Assembly (NCBI GenBank): GCA_045632265.1
Contig: JAZQWG010000006.1
Coordinates: 1 to 35,391, forward strand
Source: Scatosoma sp045632265
GTDB lineage: Bacteria > Bacillota > Clostridia > Christensenellales > Borkfalkiaceae
Length of the DNA stretch: 35,391 bases
Direction of reading: 5' to 3'
Shown: positions 29,962-35,391 of the stretch, piece after piece
Position numbering within the stretch: position 1 is the first letter of the stretch
How the letters are laid out: every line of letters starts with the position of its first letter
Notes under the pieces: model-generated
Told to the model about the DNA's origin: nothing
The model's database searches: none
The model's input: the letters and a program-made list of their open reading frames with translations, nothing else
Translations under genes and position numbers: made by a program

Positions 29962-31680
29962 TTAGTTTTTCGCCTTCTCTAAAAGCGCGTTTACCGCCGT
30001 GGAAATTTCTTGCATTTTCGCATCCGCCGAAGCTTCGTCTTTCGCCTTTAACGAATAGTAAATTTTGAGTTTCGGTTCAGTCCCCGACGGACGAACACAT
30101 ACGAACGAACCACCTTCAAGTTCGTAATATACGCAGTTGCATTTAGGAATATCAAGTGCTTCTACGTTGCCGTTGCAATCGGTGCGTTTTGCCGCACTAT
30201 AATCGCGTACCGCTTCCACTTTCACGCCTGCAAAATCGTCCACTTTCATCGTTTTAAGGGCGTTGACTACGGCGTTCATTTCCTTCATAGCATTCAAGCC
30301 CGAGTATTGAATAGAAACGTTTTTATCGAGCACGTAGCCGTATTTTGCATAGATTTCTTGCAATCTATCGAACACCGATTTGCCGATGTAAGCGTAATAG
30401 CAAACCATTTCCGCACAAATCATGGATGCAACGACTGCGTCTTTATCTCTTGCGTGCGTGCCACGAAGATAACCGCAAGATTCTTCAAAACCGAAGATAT
30501 ACGTGTGCTTGTTATCCTTTTCCCATTGTTTAATCTTTTCGCCGATAAACTTGAAGCCTACGGGCGTTTCGTACAAAGCCACGCCGTAATCGTCGCAAAG
30601 CGCTTTTGCCATACCCGTCGTAACGAACGATTTTACAACCGCTGCGTTTTTGGGCATAGTGTTGTCTTCGGCAAGTCTGGTCAAGATATAATCAAGCAAC
30701 AAAATACCTACTTGGTTGCCCGAAAGCGCCACAAATTCGCCCGCTTCGTTTTTAAGGGCTACGCCAAGACGGTCGGAATCGGGGTCGGTCCCAAACACTA
30801 CGTCGGCGTTGATTTTGTTTGCAAGCGCAATACCCATCGAAAGGGTTTCCTTATATTCAGGGTTGGGCACTTTAACGGTGGAAAATTCGGTGTCTTTCGT
30901 CGTTTGTTCTTCTACGATCGTAGCGTTGATGCCAAGCTTTTTCAAAATGCGCGTGACGGGAACGTATCCGCTGCCGTGTACGGGCGTATAAACAAGTTTT
31001 AAGTTTGCCCCGCATTTTTCAACCGCTTCTTTGGAAAGGGTAAGACGGGACAATTCTTCGATGTAATCATCGTCGAGTTTGGAAGGCACGGGGAAAATCA
31101 AATCGCTGTTTGCTTCGCCCGATACGGAAAGATAATCTTCGATTTGGTTGATATAATCAACCACTTTTGCGGTGTCCTCGGGAGACATTTGCGCGCCGTC
31201 TTCCCCGTAAACTTTATAACCGTTGTATTCTTTAGGGTTGTGGCTTGCCGTCACCATTACGCCCGCAATCGTCTTCAAATAACGCACTGCGTACGAAAGC
31301 ATAGGAACGGGGTGCACGTCGTCAAAAAGATACGCCTTAATGCCGTTCTTTGCCAAAACTTCCGCCGTTGCTTTTGCAAATTCCGCCGATTTTCTACGGG
31401 TGTCGTAGGAAACGACAACCCCCCTTTCCATCGCTTCTTTGCCAAGGCTTTTAATCCACGTAGCAAGACCTTGCGTAGCACGCATTACCGTATAAACGTT
31501 CATCATATTCATACCATAGCCGATAACGCCACGCATGCCCGCCGTGCCGAATTCAAGTTCGCCACCGAAGCGATATTCAAGTTCCTTTTCGTCGTTTGCC
31601 ACCGCCAAGAGTTCCGCTTTGCCTTCGTCGTTAAGTGCAGGGTGGTTTAACCAGCTTTGGTAATTTTTACGATAATCCAT
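29962..31680 (-). CDS. pgcA: Phosphoglucomutase/phosphomannomutase (alpha-D-phosphohexomutase)
   Basis: This 572-residue enzyme interconverts hexose 1- and 6-phosphates, linking glycolysis to UDP-glucose and cell-surface sugars. Its length matches the Firmicute PgcA group. Visible motifs: FGTAGMRG (44-51), the phosphoserine loop TASHNP (144-149, S146), the metal loop GTDPDSDR (297-304), the sugar-binding GFEESCG and the C-terminal phosphate-binding RPSGTEPK. The start at 31680 has AAGGACGG seven to nine bases upstream. It lies 34 bases after the membrane-protein gene and probably shares its promoter at 32556-32584. Whether it prefers glucose or mannose phosphates cannot be read from the sequence. 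Confidence 0.92.
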   Translation of the reverse strand: MDYRKNYQSWLNHPALNDEGKAELLAVANDEKELEYRFGGELEFGTAGMRGVIGYGMNMMNVYTVMRATQGLATWIKSLGKEAMERGVVVSYDTRRKSAEFAKATAEVLAKNGIKAYLFDDVHPVPMLSYAVRYLKTIAGVMVTASHNPKEYNGYKVYGEDGAQMSPEDTAKVVDYINQIEDYLSVSGEANSDLIFPVPSKLDDDYIEELSRLTLSKEAVEKCGANLKLVYTPVHGSGYVPVTRILKKLGINATIVEEQTTKDTEFSTVKVPNPEYKETLSMGIALANKINADVVFGTDPDSDRLGVALKNEAGEFVALSGNQVGILLLDYILTRLAEDNTMPKNAAVVKSFVTTGMAKALCDDYGVALYETPVGFKFIGEKIKQWEKDNKHTYIFGFEESCGYLRGTHARDKDAVVASMICAEMVCYYAYIGKSVFDRLQEIYAKYGYVLDKNVSIQYSGLNAMKEMNAVVNALKTMKVDDFAGVKVEAVRDYSAAKRTDCNGNVEALDIPKCNCVYYELEGGSFVCVRPSGTEPKLKIYYSLKAKDEASADAKMQEISTAVNALLEKAKN

Positions 31681-31714
31681 ATTTCAATCCGTCCTTATAT
31701 AAATTAGTAATCAA

Positions 31715-32536
31715 TTAGTGATAATATTTCTTCAAATCAGCGCGTTCAATGTTATCTTTATCGAAATACGCAACCATCATACGCACACAGAAAAGCACGA
31801 TGATGAAAAGATAGAACACCGTCGTAAGAAGGGTGAACAGCCACGTGTAGGGCGAAAGCGCGCAAAGACAAATGAGCGCTTGCACCGAAAGCAACACGAA
31901 AAGTTGCGAGAAAAGCAACTTCCAGCGCATAGACGAGATAAGGTATTGCGAATAGCTGAGCGCTTCAAACGCCTTAAAGCCCGTGATTTGCATGCAAGGC
32001 AACCAGAAATAGATTTTCCCTACAAGCCAAATCAAAAGCACGTGCATGCCCAAATACGCAATAATCGACAACACGTACGCAAGCCATACTACGGGGATAA
32101 TCGCCATAAGATAGACAAGCGCCGAAACGATAAGCGTCCAAAGCTCGTAAATCACCAAAAGAAGAATAACGAAGCCCGCCGTCGATACAAGGTTGTCGTT
32201 CAATTTAGAAAGAATACCCGTGAGCGTGCGTTTACCGATACGCATGTGTTTATCCAAAAACGCCATCAAAAGCGCACCGCAAACAATCAGCATAAAGATT
32301 GCGGCGATACCAAACACTACCGAATACCACGAGGCAAAGTTCAGCATGGAAATCGCTTGGAAAATGTGCGTAAAATGGAAATTGTTAATCGTTCCGCTGA
32401 AAATCGTTTGCAAAGCACACTTCACCGCTTCTTGGTCAGTCGAAAGTGAGAAAAACCAAGCGGGAATAATCGCAAACGGAATTAAGTAAATAAAATTCTT
32501 CAACGCATATTTAGTTGATTGTACAGTATATTTCAT
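31715..32536 (-). CDS. Multi-pass membrane protein of unknown function
   Basis: I do not recognise a specific function. The 273-residue product has about six strongly hydrophobic segments, including FIYLIPFAIIPAWFF near the N-terminus, FGIAAIFMLIVCGALLMAFL, a long central pair (VILLLVIYELWTLIVSALVY and a following segment), LLFSQLFVLLSVQALICLCAL and LLTTVFYLFIIVLFCVRMMV, with a basic/acidic C-terminal tail (DKDNIERADLKKYYH). This layout resembles the DUF975/YciC-like group of membrane proteins, a weak comparison. The start at 32536 has AGAGGG six to seven bases upstream. It is the first gene in a unit with the phosphohexomutase gene; any functional link is unclear. Confidence 0.7.
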   Translation of the reverse strand: MKYTVQSTKYALKNFIYLIPFAIIPAWFFSLSTDQEAVKCALQTIFSGTINNFHFTHIFQAISMLNFASWYSVVFGIAAIFMLIVCGALLMAFLDKHMRIGKRTLTGILSKLNDNLVSTAGFVILLLVIYELWTLIVSALVYLMAIIPVVWLAYVLSIIAYLGMHVLLIWLVGKIYFWLPCMQITGFKAFEALSYSQYLISSMRWKLLFSQLFVLLSVQALICLCALSPYTWLFTLLTTVFYLFIIVLFCVRMMVAYFDKDNIERADLKKYYH

Positions 32537-32555
32537 AATAATCCCTCTAAATAGC

Positions 32556-32584
32556 ATTATAACACAAAAAAAATATTATGTAAA
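32556..32584 (-). promoter_or_regulatory. Promoter of the membrane protein-pgcA unit
   Basis: On the minus strand, -35 TTTACA (32579-32584), 17-base spacer, extended -10 TGTTATAAT (TATAAT at 32556-32561). The leader would be only about 13 bases and includes AGAGGG. Confidence 0.78.
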
Positions 32585-32615
32585 GCACTTTCCCAAAAAA
32601 AAGCTCCTTTACGAC

Positions 32616-32653
32616 AAAAATCCCCTTCGCCAAACGTTCGTCTTGCAAAGGGG
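32616..32653 (-). terminator. Terminator of the acn-icd operon
   Basis: Stem CCCCTTTGC/GCGAAGGGG (one G-T pair) with a partly paired 14-base loop, then ATTTTT on the minus strand, 18 bases after the icd stop. Confidence 0.75.
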
Positions 32654-32670
32654 TATTTTTTCTTTAATGA

Positions 32671-33849
32671 TTACATAATTTTTTGAAGCGTTTCCATGAC
32701 GTAGTTGCCAAATTCTTCGCACGTTGCGCCCGTATCACGACCGGTGATAACAAGCTTCTTTTCTTCAAACGAGCAAATATCAAGCGCCTTTTCAAGTTTA
32801 TCCGCTCTGTCTTGCAAACCGATGTGGGAAAGCAACATTACGCACGCACGGAGCATGGAGCAAGGATCGGCATATTGACCTCTACCCTCCGTCACCATAC
32901 GGGGTGCGCTGCCGTGGATAGCTTCAAACATGGCGTATTTTTTACCGATGTTTGCGCAACCTGCCGTGCCTACGCCACCTTGGAATTCTGCCGCTTCGTC
33001 CGAAATGATATCGCCGTACAAGTTGGGCAACAACAACACTTTGAAATCGCGACGACGCTTTTTATCCACAAGCTTTGCCGTCATGATGTCCGCATACCAT
33101 TCGTCCGTGATAATGTCGGGGTACATATCCCCAACCTTATGACAATCTTCCAAGAAGTTGCCGTCCGTCGTCTTGATAACGTTTGCTTTCGTGACAAGGG
33201 AAACTCTACCCAAGCCGTTCTTGTGCGCATAATCATAAGCAAGGCGGGCAATTCTATCCGAGCCTTGTTTGGTGGTGATAGTGAAATCGACAGCCAAATC
33301 GTCCGTCACGTTGAAACCGCTAGAGCCTACTGCGTAGCCACCTTCGGTGTTTTCACGGAAAATCGTCCAGTTAATCCCTTCTTCGGGTACTTTTACGGGG
33401 CGGATATTTGCGAACAAATCAAGCGCCTTTCTCATCGCCACGTTTGCCGATTCGATGTTGGGCATACCGCTGCCCTTTTGAGGCGTGGTCGTCGGGCCTT
33501 TCAAGATGATATGGCAAGATTTGAGTTCCGCCATAACGTCGTCGGGAATCGCCTTGCCCTTTGCGATACGATTTTCAATCGTAAGACCTTCGATGTCCTT
33601 AAATTCTACCTTGCCCGCTTTTACCAAGTCGTCCAAAATAAATTCAAGCACTCGTCTTGCTTGCGCGGAAATAATAGGGCCGATGCCGTCCCCACCGCAA
33701 ACGCCGATTTTGATGCAATCAAGATTGCTATAATCCACGAAATCGCCTTGTGCCTTCATATCTTCTACGCGAACGAGTTGCTTTTCAAGAATTTTTCTAA
33801 ACTTCTCGCACGCAAGATCCAACTGCGATTTGTATTCTTCCATTTCCAT
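32671..33849 (-). CDS. icd: Isocitrate dehydrogenase (isocitrate/isopropylmalate dehydrogenase family)
   Basis: This enzyme decarboxylates isocitrate to 2-oxoglutarate. The 392-residue protein shows GGDGIGP (52-58), the substrate motif S134-A-N-V-A-M-R140 (SxNxxxR marks isocitrate rather than isopropylmalate), R150 and R165 (FRENTEGGY), the KANVIKTTDGNF helix, LYGDIISDEAAE metal-binding acids and HGSAPRM. The two residues after HGSAP, which set cofactor choice in E. coli IDH (K-Y for NADP, D-I in NAD enzymes), are R-M here, so NAD versus NADP is open. A helical N-terminal extension of about 45 residues precedes the usual start. AAGGAG lies nine bases before the ATG. It follows aconitase by 12 bases, which supports isocitrate as substrate. 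Confidence 0.85.
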   Translation of the reverse strand: MEMEEYKSQLDLACEKFRKILEKQLVRVEDMKAQGDFVDYSNLDCIKIGVCGGDGIGPIISAQARRVLEFILDDLVKAGKVEFKDIEGLTIENRIAKGKAIPDDVMAELKSCHIILKGPTTTPQKGSGMPNIESANVAMRKALDLFANIRPVKVPEEGINWTIFRENTEGGYAVGSSGFNVTDDLAVDFTITTKQGSDRIARLAYDYAHKNGLGRVSLVTKANVIKTTDGNFLEDCHKVGDMYPDIITDEWYADIMTAKLVDKKRRRDFKVLLLPNLYGDIISDEAAEFQGGVGTAGCANIGKKYAMFEAIHGSAPRMVTEGRGQYADPCSMLRACVMLLSHIGLQDRADKLEKALDICSFEEKKLVITGRDTGATCEEFGNYVMETLQKIM

Positions 33850-33861
33850 ATTTACTGCTCC

Positions 33862-35391
33862 TTAATTGTTTTTGGTGTAGTTAAGGCAACCGCCCGCCAT
33901 CAACATTTCTCTTTGACGAGAAGAAAGCGTCAAGACAAGCGTAGCCGTTGCGCCGTTCGTCTTATTGACGAGCGTAGCTTCGTTTTCGCCCTTTACAGCC
34001 GCCGCAAAGCCGACGATTTCAAGCTCGTCGCCCTCGTTAAATTTATCGTAATCGTCCGCATTTTTAAGCGTCATAGGCACGATGCCAAAGTTGATCAAGT
34101 TGGCAACGTGGATACGAGCAAAGCTCTTTGCCACAACCGCTTTAATACCCAAGTACAAAGGCACGAGCGCAGCGTGTTCTCTCGACGAGCCTTGACCGTA
34201 GTTTGCGCCACCCAAAATAACGCCGCCGCCCTTTTTCTTTGCTCTTTCAGGGAATTCCTTATCGCATACCGTAAAACAGAATTCCGAAAGTTTAGGAACG
34301 TTGGAGCGATAAGGCAATACTTTCGTACCCGCGGGCATAATATGGTCGGTCGTAATATCGTCGCCCACTTTCAAAATAAGCTCGCAAGACAAATCTTTAT
34401 CGGGTGCTTTACCAACGGGGATAGGCTTAATATTAGGGCCACGTTCCACCGTCACTTCGTCCATCTTATCCGCCGCAACGGGCATTTCGATAAGGTTATC
34501 GTTAATCTTAAATGCCGTAGGCATTTCCACCTTAGGCGCTACACCGAGCACCGTAGGGTCGGTAAATACGCCCGCAACTGCGGAAGCCGCCGCCGTTTCG
34601 GGGGAAACAAGGTAAACTTGCGCATCCGCCGTCCCGCTTCTTGCAAGGAAGTTTCTATTGAACGTACGAAGGCTGACACCCGCCGATTGAGGCGAGAAGC
34701 CCATGCCGATACAAGGCCCGCAAGCGCATTCCAAAATACGTGCGCCCGCATTGATTAAATCGGCAAGCGCACCGCATTCCGCAAGCATCGTATATACTTG
34801 TTTAGAACCGGGCGAAATAGACAAACTTACGTCGGGGTGTACCGTTTTACCCTTCAACATTGCTGCCACCGTAAGCATATCTTGCATGGAAGAGTTGGTG
34901 CACGAACCGATACATACTTGGTTGATTTTCATGCCCGAAAGTTCGGCAACTGCCTTTACGTTATCGGGGCTATGCGGACAAGCCGCCAAAGGTTTCAATG
35001 CGCTCAAATCCACCGTGTAAACGGCATCGAAAACTGCATCTTCGTCGGAAGAAAGTTCCACGAAATCTTCCCCTCTGCCTTCCGCTTTTAAGAAAGCTTC
35101 CGTCACTTCGTCGGAAGGGAAAATGGAACTGGTTGCGCCAAGTTCAGCACCCATGTTCGTAATCGTTGCACGTTGGGGAACGGAAAGCGTTTTTACCCCT
35201 TCGCCACCGTATTCTACGATAGCGCCCACGCCGCCTTTTACGCCAAGGATGCGAAGCACTTCCAAAATTACGTCTTTTGCGCCGACGTAATCGGAAAGTT
35301 TGCCAACAAGGTTTACCCTAATCATTTTGGGCATCGTTATGTAATACGTACCGCCGCCCATAGCCACGGCTACGTCCAAGCCACCCGCACC
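33862..35391 (-). CDS. acn: Aconitate hydratase (N-terminus cut by window edge)
   Basis: This iron-sulfur enzyme interconverts citrate and isocitrate. The frame is open to the window edge; 509 C-terminal residues are visible and roughly the first 130 are missing, consistent with the shorter (about 640-residue) bacterial aconitase type. The cluster ligands are seen in IGSCTNSSMQD and ACGPCIGMG. The swivel domain near the C-terminus has GDDITTDHIMPAG and GGANYGQGSSREHAAL. The continuous single-chain layout separates it from the split LeuC/LeuD isopropylmalate isomerase. It is the upstream gene of an operon with icd, giving the oxidative arm to 2-oxoglutarate and glutamate; citrate synthase, if linked, would lie to the right of the window. 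Confidence 0.93.
   Translation of the reverse strand, partial: GAGGLDVAVAMGGGTYYITMPKMIRVNLVGKLSDYVGAKDVILEVLRILGVKGGVGAIVEYGGEGVKTLSVPQRATITNMGAELGATSSIFPSDEVTEAFLKAEGRGEDFVELSSDEDAVFDAVYTVDLSALKPLAACPHSPDNVKAVAELSGMKINQVCIGSCTNSSMQDMLTVAAMLKGKTVHPDVSLSISPGSKQVYTMLAECGALADLINAGARILECACGPCIGMGFSPQSAGVSLRTFNRNFLARSGTADAQVYLVSPETAAASAVAGVFTDPTVLGVAPKVEMPTAFKINDNLIEMPVAADKMDEVTVERGPNIKPIPVGKAPDKDLSCELILKVGDDITTDHIMPAGTKVLPYRSNVPKLSEFCFTVCDKEFPERAKKKGGGVILGGANYGQGSSREHAALVPLYLGIKAVVAKSFARIHVANLINFGIVPMTLKNADDYDKFNEGDELEIVGFAAAVKGENEATLVNKTNGATATLVLTLSSRQREMLMAGGCLNYTKNN

Overview
The window reads as chromosomal DNA of an anaerobic, low-to-mid GC Gram-positive bacterium of the class Clostridia. 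Supporting signs are WhiA, the murB-PHP-whiA-dnaE-pfkA gene order, strong AGGAGG ribosome-binding sites, compact operons with intrinsic terminators, and a large set of iron-sulfur enzymes with no sign of a respiratory membrane complex. An uncultured gut lineage is plausible, but I cannot name a genus. Nearly all genes lie on the minus strand; the exceptions are a HAD phosphatase and an AraC-type regulator. I see no tRNA, rRNA, CRISPR array, prophage or intact insertion sequence, and no gene-free stretch longer than about 250 bases.

Region 1 (1-11117) is one long minus-strand operon, read in the order malate dehydrogenase (LDH fold), class II fumarase, HdrB, HdrC, HdrA, FlxD (MvhD-like), FlxC, FlxB, FlxA, a fumarate reductase-type iron-sulfur subunit and a fumarate reductase-type flavoprotein (cut by the left edge). 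It starts at one clear extended -10 promoter. The genes together spell oxaloacetate > malate > fumarate > succinate, with a complete soluble NADH dehydrogenase/heterodisulfide reductase-type flavin-bifurcation module between the fumarase and the reductase. No Sdh/Frd membrane anchor is visible. The reading I favour is a soluble NADH-dependent fumarate reductase that could also reduce ferredoxin by electron bifurcation. This is the most interesting system in the window.

Region 2 (11183-14113) holds a small multi-pass membrane protein, a PfkB-family 1-phosphofructokinase and ATP-dependent PfkA. Region 3 (14150-20439) is the conserved murB-PHP-whiA-dnaE block, without the rapZ and yvcK genes that usually sit between PHP and whiA in Clostridia.

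Region 4 (20527-23949) is accessory: a beta-CASP metallo-beta-lactamase nuclease with a small uncharacterised partner, a PD-(D/E)XK nuclease-like protein with a second uncharacterised partner, and a HAD-IIIA phosphatase on the plus strand with an apparently leaderless promoter.

Region 5 (24000-27579) is an amino-sugar locus: nagA and an unusual ROK-like kinase, divergent from an AraC regulator, with three inverted repeats packed between the divergent promoters. Region 6 (27675-32584) holds a surface lipoprotein with InlB-type and BspA-type repeats, a phosphoglucomutase/phosphomannomutase and a six-helix membrane protein. Region 7 (32616-35391) is icd plus a partial aconitase, the oxidative arm leading to 2-oxoglutarate. 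With Region 1 this gives both arms of a split (horseshoe) TCA pathway.
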